Assembly (NCBI GenBank): GCA_030159075.1 | Contig: BROG01000135.1 | Location: 1,216,001 to 1,280,000, forward strand | Reading direction: 5' to 3' | Length of the DNA stretch: 64,000 bases | Source: Atrina japonica | Lineage: Eukaryota > Mollusca > Bivalvia > Pterioida > Pinnidae | In this document: positions 47,421 through 58,829 of the stretch, piece after piece | Layout of the letters: each line of letters starts with the position of its first letter | Position numbering within the stretch: the first letter of the stretch is position 1 | Notes under the pieces: generated by a model | Told to the model about the DNA's origin: nothing | What the model saw: the letters and a program-made list of their open reading frames with translations, nothing else | The model's database searches: none | Position numbers and translations under genes: made by a program

Positions 47421-48354
47421 AAGTGACAAAATGCCAAACCTTGGTTTCACAATTTTCAAAAAAATATAGGCATTTAAGAATCAATCTAAATAGTAAGAAA
47501 GGAAATTTTAAAAGTAAAATTGAAGAAGTACCAATCAATAATAAAAAACTCAGTCCATTATAACACGATGAATTAGATGTGCAAATGGTCTCAACATGAT
47601 GAACAATTACGAATCCCAAACGGGATAAGACCAGGTGTCCGGAAGGAGTCAGCGTCTTTTGCTGGCATGCCACACCCGTCGCAAATGTTCCATGAAAGCC
47701 TTTCTAGCTCGATGAACGGGTCAAATTCGGTAAAAAGGTCAAGTTTGGAGATGAGGTCAAGTTCGGTGAAAAGCATGATTGGTGAACAAACACAGCTAAT
47801 GCCCCTTAAATAATAGAAATGGCAAAATGAAGACATTTTGAGATTGTTTATAGGTATAACGGTTTTCTTGTAAGAAGGAGGATACAGCGTGTATCTTCTA
47901 TGGGGAAGATACAGTGGGTTTGGGGGGAATCTTACAGTACAGAAGTTTTCTTGTCAATCGAATCTACACCTTCCTTGAAGGTATGACCAAGGAATCTAAA
48001 TCGAGGGTGAGATTCTTGAATGACAAACCCGAGGCTTGTCAAGATAATAAAAGGTCCAGTGTTTGTCTCCTAAACGTGAGGTACAACAGTTTTCAAGTAA
48101 AATTGAAGAAGTACCAATCAATAATCAAGTGACAAAATGCCAAACCTTGGTTTCACAATTTTCAAAAAAATATAGGCATTTAAGAATCAATCTAAATAGT
48201 AAGAAAGGAAATTTTAAAAGTAAAATTGAAGAAGTACCAATCAATAATAAAAAACTCAGTCCATTATAACACGACGGATTAGATGTGCAAATGGTCTCAA
48301 CATGAAGAACAATAACGAATCCCAAATGGGATGAGACCAGGTGTCCGAAAGGAG
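47420..48354 (+). repeat. 706-bp segmental tandem duplication
   Basis: The 229-bp segment 47420-47648 is repeated at 48126-48354 with few changes (from CAAGTGACAAAATGCC to GGTGTCCGGAAGGAG). A 27-bp part, GTAAAATTGAAGAAGTACCA and following, occurs a third time at 48099, just left of the second copy. Open frames on both strands appear twice for this reason. Confidence 0.9.
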
Positions 48355-49050
48355 AATCTGCAAAGGTAAAATGTTTTTTAAAGGGTAAATCGTCAAAGGT
48401 ACAGTGGTTTTTGAAGGTGAATGCTCAAAGGGTCAGCGGCTTTTCAAAGGGAATATTCAAGGGTACAGTGGTTTTTAGAGTGGAATCTGCAAAAGCACAG
48501 CGGTTTTTAAAAAGGCATATTCAGAGGTACAGTGGTTTTAAAAGGGGAATCTTCAAATTTATACTCGTTTTTAAAGGGAAATCTGCAAAGGTACAGCGGT
48601 TTTTAAAAGGGAATCTTGAAAGGTACGGCGGCTTTTAAAGGGGAATCTACGTAGATACAACGTTTTTTAAAGGGGGATATTCAAAGGGACAGTAGTTTTT
48701 AAAGAGGAAGCTGCAAAAGTACCATGGTTTTCAAAGGAGAATCTGCAAAGGTACAGCAATTTTTTAAAGGGGAATCTTCAAAGTCACATTGGTTTTTAAA
48801 GGGGGAGAATCTTCAAAGGTACTGTGGTTTTTAAAGGGGAATCTGCAAGGGTACAGCAGTTTTTAAAATGGAATCTTCAGAGATACAATGGTTTTTAAAA
48901 GGGAATCTTCAGCGTTTTTCAAAGGTTTTTAAGTGGAATGTGAAAAGATACAGCCGTTTTCTTTTAAGGGGAAAACTAATAGGTACCATTTTTACCTTTT
49001 AAGGGAAATGTTAAGAGATATAGCGGGTTTATTTTAAGGGGTAGGTAAAG
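48355..49050. repeat. ~33-bp minisatellite with TTTTTAAAGGGGAATC core
   Basis: About 20 diverged units with TTTTTAAAGGGGAATCTGCA and AAAGGTACAGCGG follow each other. Shorter related pieces precede it (47840-47960) and follow at 49500-49830. Confidence 0.88.
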
Positions 49051-49065
49051 GGTTACATCAGTTTT

Positions 49066-49171
49066 CTTGTGGAAGGTCAGCGGTCTCCTCTCGAGTACAC
49101 TGTAACCGGGATCTCTCCTCCATCATCAAGAACTGGCCGCCAACATATAATTGAAAAATCGTTGAGTGCGA
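49066..49171 (+). mobile_element. Second SINE-like family, split by another SINE
   Basis: TTGTGGAAGGTCAGCGGTCT to AATCGTTGAGTGCGA; its tail end continues after the inserted SINE at 49456 (TTGAGTGTGACGTAAAACAT). Confidence 0.78.
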
Positions 49172-49455
49172 GGTTTGTTTGTTTATTGTTGTTTAACCTC
49201 CCACTCAAGAATCTTTCACTCATATGGGGATATCACCAAATGCCGGTGAAGGACTTCAAATTGTGGCTTATGCTCGGCACTTACGGCCATAGAGCAGTGA
49301 GGGTTCTTTAACGTGCCGACACCTACTGTGACACGCGACCTCGATTTTTCCTGTCTCATCCGAAGGACATGAAACCAACCTGCCGCCGGTTGGACTCGAA
49401 CTCACGACTTCACGATCAAGAATCGAGCACGCTTCCGACTGAGCCAGGCCGGCTC
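49172..49455 (-). mobile_element. tRNA-derived SINE nested in another repeat
   Basis: A full-length minus-strand member of the family at 31722: tail TTTATTGTTGTTTAACCTCC, body GGTGAAGGACTTCAAATTGT, head ending in TGAGCCAGGCCGGC. It interrupts the other short repeat family. Direct repeats TTGAGTGCGA (49162-49171) and TTGAGTGTGA (49456-49465) are its target duplication with one mismatch. Confidence 0.9.
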
Positions 49456-49499
49456 TTGAGTGTGACGTAAAACATTATTCAAATTCATATTCAAAATAA

Positions 49500-49840
49500 G
49501 TAAATGGACTGTTGAGAGGTACATCCGGTTTATTTTAAATGGTAGGTAAAGGATAACAGTGATATTCTTTTAAAGTTACGGTTTAGCGATTTATCAGTTT
49601 TCTTTTAAAGTGACGGTAAAGAAGTACAGAGTTTATGTTCTGATTGAAGGTTATGGGTTACAGTGTTGTCTCTTAAGGGGGATCTTACGAGATACAAATG
49701 TTTTTTAAAGGGTAGGTAAACTGTTACATCGGATTTCTTTAAGGGAAAGGTTGATTGTTAAAGCAGTTTTCGTTAAAGGAAAGCTGAAGAGTCCCAGCGG
49801 TTTTTTTTCATGGGGAGATACAGCGTTTGTTTTCTCGGAG
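49500..49840. repeat. Diverged continuation of the 33-bp minisatellite
   Basis: Units such as TTTTAAAGGGTAGGTAAA, GTTACATCGG and TTCTTTTAAAG recur at about 33-bp spacing with heavy decay. Confidence 0.65.
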
Positions 49841-50309
49841 ATTATCGGATAAAACCCCGATCCCATCGCATTATAAACAAGAACCTCGATTTGGCAAAAT
49901 TACTAGTTTTTCACAATTGATACGTGAAAGCTGGTGGGTGCCTCCTAAATGCAGGTGTACAGTGCCAGCTATAAGACAATAGCCGAAAACATCTCTAAAT
50001 ATTGATCTAATTTCTCTGACAGTGGTCAGACTTTGGCGGTTTTATCACAAGCATACTTAACAATCAAATTTTATAGACAATAACGACTGGAACACGTCAA
50101 GTTTGATACGATATAGAGCTAAATGAGGCCGTTGAAATTTCACCTTTCCTCCAAAATGTTTGCTTTCAACTTTAAAGACTACATATTTTTAAATGTTGTC
50201 AAGCAGTTAAAAAACCTTTGTTAAAGAATGTAGTGCAAATGTTTTCTGGGAAAGGTCTCGGTATTGCAGACATGTGTACGAGTCAACGTCAACAATTTAG
50301 GAATTACAT
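49841..50309. other. Intronic DNA, nothing recognised
   Basis: Nothing supported. Confidence 0.4.
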
Positions 50310-51210
50310 AGACAACTGTTTTTTTCACTAAAGGTGGTACCTGAAAATTTAAATATCTATTGATTGGCTATCAGCATACTTATTTTGTCAAACACCACTC
50401 TGATTTTACACATAAATACACTGATGTTGATACAGACATCATTCAGAAACTGCTCAATGAAAGGAAGAAAAAGTTAGCGGTGTCCTTTAATTTGACATTT
50501 AGATAGATCGACGACGTTTTGTCAATTAATAATGACAATATCCATACATATGTCAATGTGATATATCCCAGCAAACTAGAAATTAAAGATACAACAGAAT
50601 CAAGCACATACGCTTCATACTTTTATATTTTACGTAATATAGCCACAGACAGGAAATTGGCAACTAAGCTATACGACAAACGCGACGATTTCGGCTTTCC
50701 CCATCGTAAATTTCCCACACTTAAGTAGTAATATCCCTCAGTCACCCGCATATGGAGTTTATATTTCACAAATGATCCGATATGCCAGGGCCTGTACAAC
50801 ATATGAAGATTTCATATACAGAGGTAAACTACTCACTTACAAATTATTGACACAGGAATATCGAAAACCGCGTTTAATGTCAATGTTCCGCAAATTTTAC
50901 GGTCAGTATAATAGTCCTGTTTTCGATTACTTTGTTTCACTAGGTGAAATGTTGAGTTGCCTTTTCGTTGGCGGTTGTTGAGACTTCTGTACCAATTGTG
51001 ACGATGATTCACTCACCACGTATTTCATTGGACTTGACTGTGGACTAACGGCGGGTGTGACCGGTCGACAGGGGATGCTTACTCCTCCATGGCACCTGGT
51101 CCCATCTCTTGGTTTCCAGAGGTCCGTGTTTGTCCATTTTACCGGATTTGTATCCATGTCGTGGACATTCTATTGATTTATACTTTGGTATCTGAGATTT
51201 TTTATATTGT
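50310..51210 (+). mobile_element. PLE 5'-truncated copy with RT palm deletion
   Basis: The copy begins in the RT palm (AACTGTTTTTTTCACTAAAG) and reaches the terminus TTTGGTATCTGAGATTTTTT. About 140 bp including motif B is deleted at about 50435, where GATGTTGATAC joins AGACATCATTC. The first residue of YIDD is a stop (TAG at about 50505), and an extra C near 50700 shifts the frame. Frames at 50519-50728 and 50772-50981 carry the IKDTTESS and thumb segments; the latter ends at the family TGA (50979-50981). Confidence 0.9.
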
Positions 51211-51312
51211 AAAATGTATTTAAAATTTCGGCTTGGTTACAACTGCTGTGTTCTGTAACTCTTTATTACCAGCTTGTATTGTAATTACAAACATATGGTG
51301 TTTTTTTTTCAG

Positions 51313-51358
51313 ACGCTACAAACTGAGACTGATTTAGAAAAGTTGGCCGGAGCGCAAG
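51313..51358 (+). CDS. Exon 3 of the putative secreted-protein gene
   Basis: A 46-bp exon between a T-rich acceptor (TTTTTTTTTCAG) and the consensus donor GTAAGT. It enters in phase 0, matching exon 2, and exits in phase 1. It encodes TLQTETDLEKLAGAQ, an acidic, probably helical segment. Confidence 0.6.
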
Positions 51359-52150
51359 GTAAGTGATACAATGGAAATATTTGTTTGTTGTGTGTTGTTT
51401 TACGTAACTCGAATATATGTTTAATTATATGGAAATCTAACTAGCTATAGATGAAATGTTGGTTTTTTTTATTTTACCTGTGCTATAGACTGACACAAAC
51501 CCAGTAGTGGTTGTTTAACGTACGATGTCTGTCGTGACCTCTAAGACACAAACATTACCTCATCTAAATGTTAGGAATAATAATAATGGAACCTTCCATT
51601 GAAAATGACAGAGACAAATACATATCTCTGCCGGAGGATGCTGGGATCCCTGCTTTCGAATTTAGTAATCTACCAATAATCTAACAAGCTGTAGGAGTTA
51701 ATTCTATAATCTTTTAATAAAAGGGAAGATTGTGTTCTGTTTTATGGTTTCATCTATAGGTCACGTGATTAACATAAACATTGTTGTACACAATTGTCTC
51801 ATTGTCCCGATAAAATGATATAAAATGTTAATTTGATTTGATTTGAATTTATTGTTTTGACGGGTTACTGGATCGAAATTAAAGTAGAAATGTCCGTTTA
51901 TTCAAAACAACAATAAACCCCCTTTTTGGGTAAATTATTGTAAATACTAAATAAAGAGAACTGGTTAAAGTGGCATTAGCGGTGTTTTTTTCTGTCGTTT
52001 TTTTGCTTATTAGTTTGATATACAATACCAAGAAAGAGATATACATACACATAAAAGTTTTATATAAATTTGTGAAAATTGCTCGAGAAACCCAGTTTTG
52101 CAAATGTTCAATTCAGCCTTACTATTGTATATGCATACCACACTGGTCTT
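51359..52150. other. Intronic DNA, nothing recognised
   Basis: Nothing supported. Confidence 0.4.
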
Positions 52151-52272
52151 AACTTTATTTTCACAAAATATATAGGGATATAAGGGGTATTTTTGTAGCC
52201 TATTTAAAGCTCTTATTTGTTATTGTACATCAATTACAAGTAGTAAAAGTAGAATAAATCAAAATAATTGGG
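52150..52272 (-). repeat. Interspersed repeat R, partial minus copy
   Basis: GCTCTTATTTGTTATTGTAC, ATCAATTACAAGTAGTAAAAG and TAGAATAAATCAAAATAATT are the complement of the left half of the repeat at 47228. Confidence 0.6.
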
Positions 52273-52318
52273 GGGGGGGCATAGCAAATGCCACTAGATC
52301 CTTTCACGATAACTGCGG

Positions 52319-52433
52319 TCCTGTAATTTTGAGTGGCAAAATGATAGAGGAAAATGAAGAAGCAATCGGTTACTATAAATAGGTCTTTATTTTAGCGAGT
52401 ATCCGTAACATTTTGCCACTCAAAGTTACAAGA
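52319..52433. repeat. Inverted repeat, 25-bp arms
   Basis: The arms at 52319-52343 (key text TTTTGAGTGGCAAAATG) and 52409-52433 (CATTTTGCCACTCAAAG) match at 23 of 25 positions around a 65-base interior. It may be a small fold-back element. Confidence 0.7.
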
Positions 52434-52439
52434 TCTCTT

Positions 52440-53230
52440 GAACAATTGGTCGTTTTTTGTTTGTTTATTTTTGTTTTACACCACATGTTTTCTTATTTGG
52501 CGACAAATGTTAATCGTGGAACGGATGCCGGATTAAAATATATCAGGGAAAGACCATCGTCTTAGCAAGTAAAATAAAAAGTCTTCAACACATATGTTGC
52601 TTAAATTCTTGTGGATCTCGAATCTGAGTTGACTAGACGTGTGGGACTAAATGGTTTAAAAGTAAGATAATCTAGCCACTCGGTCCTGTTCGCATTATGC
52701 TTCATCCGCTTATCCGTTGCATGACCAACATATATCGCGATATTTGTCCAAACACTTCGGAAAGCAGTCATTTACCGCTGTATCTGTACTCTTGATGTTG
52801 TGGCGACAAGGATCTTCTTTTTGAAGTGATTAGATATCAAATTGTGATGTTTTACACCGTTCACAACAAACGAAATTATTGTCACCTAAGGGAGGGCTAA
52901 TGTTTTTCAAAGTCTTTGCAGCGTTGATTACGGAAAACATAATTTTTTCTAGGATTTAAACGACGTATGAATTTGTGTCTTGGTTTTTTGATCGATAATA
53001 TTATCGTTAAGCAGAAGCTAGGTTATACCAGTCACAAAGCAGACAATCTTTTTCTTGCAGTGAGTTAAATGTAATACATAGGATGTATGGATAGTGTGTT
53101 TACTATTGCCTATGCAAATATCCCCAAAAATCAGCGCTTCGAGTTTGAGCATTTACAATTAAATGAACTTCGATGTGGTGTAGAAAACCGTTTATAATTG
53201 TTGTTGTTGTTTTTTTTTTATTTGTTGTTG
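52440..53230. other. Intronic DNA with a possible third-family repeat
   Basis: TTGTTTATTTTTGTTTTACACCAC at 52459 followed by text to about 52565 resembles the tail of the repeat at 30456. Nothing else is seen. Confidence 0.35.
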
Positions 53231-53339
53231 TTGTATTTTTGTTTTAATGATAATTAAAAGGTAAGAAAATGCTGAATACATCATATACATATATGTTGTT
53301 TTTGAATGATTATTAAAATGTAAGAAAATGCTTAATAAA

Positions 53340-53432
<93 letters not shown>
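53231..53432. repeat. Short tandem duplication and (CA)n-(TA)n
   Basis: A piece of about 50 bp containing AAGGTAAGAAAATGCTGAATA (53260) recurs as AATGTAAGAAAATGCTTAATA (53319), directly before a CA repeat (53342-53387) and a TA repeat (53388-53432). Confidence 0.85.
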
Positions 53433-53436
<4 letters not shown>

Positions 53437-53943
53437 GCTAAACATATATACTGTCTTTCACAATTCTTTTAAGCATACACATACCCTGAAAACTGGCTGA
53501 CTTGATACGTTTGTTTTTTCTCATTTAAATCAATAATCATGTTTTGACTAAGAATTAAGTTGAAACATTGAAAACAAACAAGTAACACTAACTAATTACA
53601 TGAAGTACTATGGACGCAATATCTGAGTTTAAACAGGCATTGATTTTTAGGATGAGGTGGGTTGGAATACATTTCGTATCCCATTACGCATTACAACACG
53701 TGTTTTCATTATTCGTATTCGCTTTATCACAATATTCTGTCATATAAAGGTCAGTGTTCTCTTTAGATATCTGGTTACAATCGGATTTAAATCCACGCGT
53801 CAACAGAAAAAGAGCATCGTTATTTAAAAAAAAACAATCAATATGGGGATAAAACTTTGGTGGTTTTATCTGGTTGTGTATTGGGCGTTAAACGTGATTT
53901 AAATGCAAGTATTATCAGATACATATATGGTTTGGTAAAATAA

Positions 53944-54068
<125 letters not shown>

Positions 54069-54189
54069 AGCCATTTAATTTGGGGCCTTAATCGTCACTG
54101 AACATGCATATGTGACTTTTCGTTTCCTTTTCCCAATGTGCATATTTCTTTATTATGTATTACACATTGCGTGCTTTTTCTATTTACAG

Positions 54190-54288
54190 CAGAAAAATTG
54201 AATAACGCAGTATTCGAAAACTCCAAATCATTTTCATACAGTAACGTTAACGGCAATGAACAAAGTGAAACTGAATCAGAGGGCAAAG
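54190..54288 (+). CDS. Exon 4 of the putative secreted-protein gene
   Basis: A 99-bp exon between TTCTATTTACAG and GTCAGT. It enters and exits in phase 1, as required by exons 3 and 5. It encodes AEKLNNAVFENSKSF followed by a hydrophilic Asn/Ser/Glu-rich stretch ending ETESEGK. There is no cysteine. Length, composition and the phase match make it one of the better supported exons. Confidence 0.62.
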
Positions 54289-55390
54289 GTCAGTATAATG
54301 ATTAGTGAGTCATTCGTTGATATATATACTTTCAGTACATAAAGACACGAGTAAAGCCAGTGCACAGTGCTAATTCGGTGAGTGAAAGACCTCAGGATCC
54401 AGTTGATGTATGATTTAGTACTGAATATTTGTGTCCAGTAGCCATACCCATGGCGCTAAAAGTTTATTTTACAAGTCATTTTTATCAGCTGACTATCCGA
54501 GATCCCATTAAAATAAATTGAGCACAAAAATCGGATATTTTCGAGAAAAACGATATTTCACTGATGTCTGAAGATTTCATTTGTTATTGTGACGTTAAAA
54601 AAATGATGATGAGTATCTGATATTATTGTCACATCTTGCTGACATTCATATACCGGATACACAGTTACGTCATAATTTTCAGCTGGTTTTTATGTGTGAA
54701 AACGTGTGTTCATCTTTTTCCAAGTATGCAAAATATCTTTCTTCACCTTCTCAACCAATGATGAAGCATATTTCGGTTTACACAGAGGGATAAAATTATT
54801 TAATATACATGACTTTGAAATTAAGGTCACGTGGCCTGTACATATGTCACACAATAATAATAGACTGAAATATGATGTGTGTAATGCCGTAAAAACGATT
54901 GTATTATAATCAGACGGCGAAATTAGATTAATCTATAATGATTATTACTATACAATTGAATTTGCAGCCCTGAAAACACACGCTCGAAATAAAGATGTCA
55001 AAGTAAATACTCCTAACTACGCAAATTGTTGAAAACCATTATTTTGTTACGACCACTTGATGCACATTGTCCTATGTACGGATACTAAAATTTTGTTCTT
55101 TGTTCTTAGTCGGCAAGTTGAATAAAACTGCATTGACAAAAATAATATGGATTACCAAAACACTTACAATTTGAACGTTTTCTACACTGGTGTTAGTACA
55201 TTTTATATAAGAAAAGCACATTAGAACCCTAAGCTCTCTTTGACCTCTGAACCTGAGATGCAGTTTTAATACATATACAATAAATGATATTCAGATCATC
55301 AAAGAAACCCTTTAACTTTATGATAGAAAAAACCGATAACATTTAGTGCAATTCTATGAGATATATCATTGAAATTGATCATCCATCGTA
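54289..55390. other. Intronic DNA with one doubtful exon
   Basis: An interval at 54968-55002 (TTTGCAG before, GTAAAT after) would encode ALKTHARNKDVK in phase 1, but it leaves in phase 0 and cannot join exon 5 directly. It is not included. Nothing else is recognised. Confidence 0.35.
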
Positions 55391-55394
55391 TACG

Positions 55395-55675
55395 GCTTAC
55401 AGTTGACTAGCAGTAGAGTGTTCGATGCGCATGCTTTATGTCCCGCCTTTGATACCAAGTACTGGGTAATTCCGAATATTTTTCTTTTTAAACAAAAAGG
55501 TAGTGGCTGTTCCTTGGCGAATAGATCTGCATAAGAAGTGAAATCACGAGTCTATCGGACGAGACTTAAAATGTAGGTCACGTGTTACAGTAGTAGTGCA
55601 ATGTAAAAATAACCAAAGCACAGCACTGTGTCACTTTATCGAAAGCTGGTGACGTCAATAACATAAGTGAAAAAC
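55395..55675 (+). mobile_element. Decayed tRNA-derived SINE
   Basis: AGCAGTAGAGTGTTCGATGCGC and TTTGATACCAAGTACTGGG suggest a tRNA-like head. The body GGACGAGACTTAAAATGTAG, GTCACGTGTTACAGTAG and GCTGGTGACGTCAATAACAT keeps the order seen at 31722-32008 at low identity. Confidence 0.5.
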
Positions 55676-56474
55676 AATTAGCAGGTTATAAAACAACAAT
55701 CAAAAACACCAAGCTATATTACTGATGTCAGAAATGGAACTACCTCCTCTAAGGAAGGTTTCGAACACTGCTGGAGTATAAGCAGGATGCTTCGTTTCCT
55801 GTTCATCAGTCCTGTGGTTTTTTTTGGAGTATGTAACCATGTTTTTCTCATGGAATTCATAATATGATGACTGCAATAAGGTCATGATATGATGACTGAA
55901 AACTGTTAATACCCCCAGTTATATGGCAAAACAAGGCAAATCATAACATTCACTTTGACAGGCCGTAATTATCATGATCGCATATGATGTAAATCCGGAT
56001 CAGAAATCTACTCTGTTATAAATTGAAAAACTGTAAATGGCCCTAACGAAGTGCTAGTATTATATATACATAATCGATATTACAATACATATATAAACCC
56101 GCGTGTTTATATTATGTTATCGACTTTCACTTCATGGGAACATTAAATTCTTGCATACTTTGATACCAATTTTGGTTTCAAACACTACTGCATCTATTCT
56201 AATTTTGAGCTCAACTGATGAAGTGTTATTGACGCAAATGATCGTCTTGAGCATTTGTTTTCACCTCCTTACTGATATATGATATTGGTATTTCATTGGT
56301 TTAAACAGATCACGTGTTGACACAAATGATCGTCATATGCATTTAATTTCCCCTATTTTGTAAAACTATAACGCTTATATTATGTTTAAAATGTACACAC
56401 CTTGCTGACATATGATGGTATTTTATTGTTTATACCTTTAACGGTAATATTTTGTTTATTGTTTAGGACCTATG
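55676..56474. other. Intronic DNA, nothing recognised
   Basis: Two similar phrases (GATCGTCTTGAGCATTTG at 56240, GATCGTCATATGCATTTA at 56328) hint at a short old duplication. No gene. Confidence 0.35.
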
Positions 56475-56585
56475 TAACCCAGCTCTTCGTTTCTAGTGGT
56501 CCGTATTTGACCATTTTCCGGATTTGTATCTATGTTCTGGACATTTTAAAGATTTATACTTTGGTATCTGAGATGTTTTATATTA
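56475..56585 (+). mobile_element. PLE terminus
   Basis: CCCAGCTCTTCGTTTCTAGTG, TCCGTATTTGACCATTTTCC and TTTATACTTTGGTATCTGAG form the last 110 bp of the PLE. Confidence 0.85.
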
Positions 56586-56996
56586 CACCTCGCTAACATA
56601 TAAAGATGTTTTTGAAGATATTTTATTGGTTCAGAGAGATCACGTGATTAGTTAACCAGTAATTATGTCCAGAGCGAATGAGGTATGGCGTATGCAAAGT
56701 AGGCGTAAATGATTGTATGATGGCACTTATGATGATGTGTACACACCCATCCTGCGCATCATTCCTCGCAAAGACACATTACATGTACATGTACTTTTTT
56801 GCACCAGAATACAGAATATCAACTTTACTAATTTACTTTTGTTATGAATCGTAAACATTGCGTATTCTAACAAATAACTTTTTAAATAACTTCCGGTCTA
56901 TAAACAATTCTTGAAGCTCGTGGTTTTGACTTATGCGTTATGTAGGAATCTATGATAAAGTAACGCGACAGATGTGATCTTTTAAAATTGTTGTGT

Positions 56997-57192
56997 TGTT
57001 GTTGTATTGTTGTTTAACGTCCCACTCAATAATCTTTCACTCATATGTAGACGTCACCAAATGCCGGTGAAGGGCTTCCAATTTTGGCATACGCTCGGCT
57101 ATTAAGGCCCCTGAGCAGTGTGGATTCTTTAACGTACCAACACTTACCGTGACACGGGACCTCCGTTTTTACTGTCTCATCCGAAGGACGCG
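56997..57192 (-). mobile_element. tRNA-derived SINE lacking its head
   Basis: Minus-strand tail and body (TGTTGTTTAACGTCCCACTC, GTCACCAAATGCCGGTGAAG, CCGTGACACGGGACCTCCGT, ATCCGAAGGACG), cut before the tRNA-like part. Confidence 0.88.
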
Positions 57193-57439
57193 AACTTTTA
57201 AAATAAGACATAAAGAAGAAGCGCTAATCATTTGTTGACACTAATTTCTTCACTTCAAAACTCCAGATAAATAATAACAAGTGACAAACACGACTGTGAA
57301 ATATTTGGAATGACCGATGTTGACTTTTTTTGATATCGTTACCTTTGTATTTGAGTATCCTAAGTAGTGTTATTTAGTAGATCTAGTATTATCACTATTT
57401 TCATACAATTGAGTATAATCACAGTATATTTATTTATAG

Positions 57440-57609
57440 TTATCAATGGGGAAAATGGACAAGTCATCGCAGATATAAAACAAAAACAGGAAACCGATCC
57501 TTCGTCAGGAAATTCCAAAGCTCAAACAGAAATAGATGTTCCGATTAAGGGAATCCATGAAAAATTTACAAGCGATGGATCACAGGAAAAAATCCAAGAC
57601 AACAAACCG
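57440..57609 (+). CDS. Exon 5 of the putative secreted-protein gene
   Basis: The acceptor TTATTTATAG precedes a frame entered in phase 1: VINGENGQVIADIKQKQETD, then a Ser/Lys/Glu-rich hydrophilic stretch ending QDNKP. I end it at the moderate donor CCG/GTAGAA (57610), phase 0. Without splicing there, the frame would continue into a (TAT)n tract as polytyrosine and then 31 codons to TAA at about 57781-57783. There is no cysteine and no recognised domain. Confidence 0.55.
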
Positions 57610-57616
57610 GTAGAAT

Positions 57617-57635
57617 ATTATTATTATTATTATAA

Positions 57636-57688
<53 letters not shown>
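57617..57688. repeat. (TAT)n microsatellite
   Basis: About 70 bp of TAT repeat with one CAT interruption near its start, within the proposed 113-bp last intron. Confidence 0.96.
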
Positions 57689-57689
<1 letters not shown>

Positions 57690-57722
57690 GAATTGTTTGT
57701 TGTTGTTTAATGCTTTTCACAG

Positions 57723-57794
57723 TGTCTTTCAATGCGAAAAGTCCAAAGTTCAAAACCATGTGTCGGGCATATTAAAAACTTAAGATTAAAATAA
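57723..57794 (+). CDS. Possible last exon of the putative secreted-protein gene
   Basis: A pyrimidine-rich acceptor (ATGCTTTTCACAG) precedes 23 codons and TAA in phase 0, giving CLSMRKVQSSKPCVGHIKNL and a short tail. It would add two cysteines and a basic C terminus. The six pieces then sum to 501 nt, an exact frame of 166 residues plus stop. The gene may instead continue to an unseen exon beyond the window. Confidence 0.35.
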   Translation, partial: CLSMRKVQSSKPCVGHIKNLRLK

Positions 57795-58287
57795 GAAATA
57801 ACCGTACCTTAGACAAAAGAAGTAAAATTCGTGTGTGTGTCAGTTGATACTTAAATTTATTTGTCATAGAACATTTAGTCCATTATAGTTCATATAATCC
57901 ATAGCACGGTTCTCGTGTTATAAAGTGAAACATCAAATTACGTTCATTGTATTATATACTTCATAGAATGCTCACCCTGATCTGAAGCGACACATCAAAT
58001 ATGGTCCTACCTTCAACCATAGATATAACTGAAATTTCGAGTGTTGCACCAACAAACAAACAAAACATAACACATTACAGATGTCGTACTGCATTCGTGT
58101 ATCTCCATAGCATAGTTCCAAATTTATGTCACTATACTAGCAGGTGTTATCAGATTTTTGTTTATCATTGTCGTTGTTGTTTTTATAATTTTAATGCAGG
58201 TGATTGTATATTAAACACAGAATGCTAGTACATTTGAGATACGGAGATAGCTACATGTATATAGAGATAGAGAGACAAATAGAAAAG
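57795..58287. other. Intergenic DNA, nothing recognised
   Basis: If the last exon is right, the 3' untranslated region would start here. No AATAAA signal stands out in the first 400 bp; an ATTAAA overlaps the stop region at 57784. Confidence 0.35.
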
Positions 58288-58300
58288 TATAGATAGAGAG

Positions 58301-58582
58301 TTGGTTAGATGTATTGTTGCTAAACGTCCCATTCAATAATCTTTCACTCATATGGAGACGTCACCAATGCAGGTGAAGGGCTTCACCGTTTGGCCTTTGC
58401 ATGGCACTTACGGCCATTGAGCAGTGAGGGTTCTTTAACGTGCCGACACCTACTGTGACACGGGACCTCGGTTTTTACTGTTTCATCCGAAGGACAGGAA
58501 ACCAACCTGCCGCCGGCTGGACGCGATCTCACGACCTCGCGATCAAAAGTCAAGCGGGTTACCTACTGAGTCAGGCCGACTC
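58301..58582 (-). mobile_element. tRNA-derived SINE
   Basis: A complete minus-strand copy: tail ATTGTTGCTAAACGTCCCAT, body GTGACACGGGACCTCGGTTT and head GATCTCACGACC...TGAGTCAGGCC. Direct repeats TATAGATAGAGAG lie at 58288-58300 and 58583-58595, in a locally GATA-rich context. Confidence 0.9.
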
Positions 58583-58829
58583 TATAGATAGAGAGAAACA
58601 ATTATTGATTCTGATAGTTGTTTGTTCTGATGTATCAATTGAATTAATTTGCTGATTCTGCATCTTTCTGTTACCAATAGCGACTGTCTTGTGCTTTTGG
58701 GAAATATAATGCATATAACATTTTACAAAGTGGAAAATTATCCATCTTATTTGCCCTTTACCTTGTTAACAGAAAGCTAGGAATTTCCTTTTCCCTTCAC
58801 TTGTCTTGTTTGCGATTACACTGTTTCAT

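Noticed and set aside
54968..55002. 35-bp exon candidate between exons 4 and 5
   Set aside because: It enters in the right phase but leaves in phase 0, while exon 5 needs phase 1; the acceptor also has a poor pyrimidine tract.
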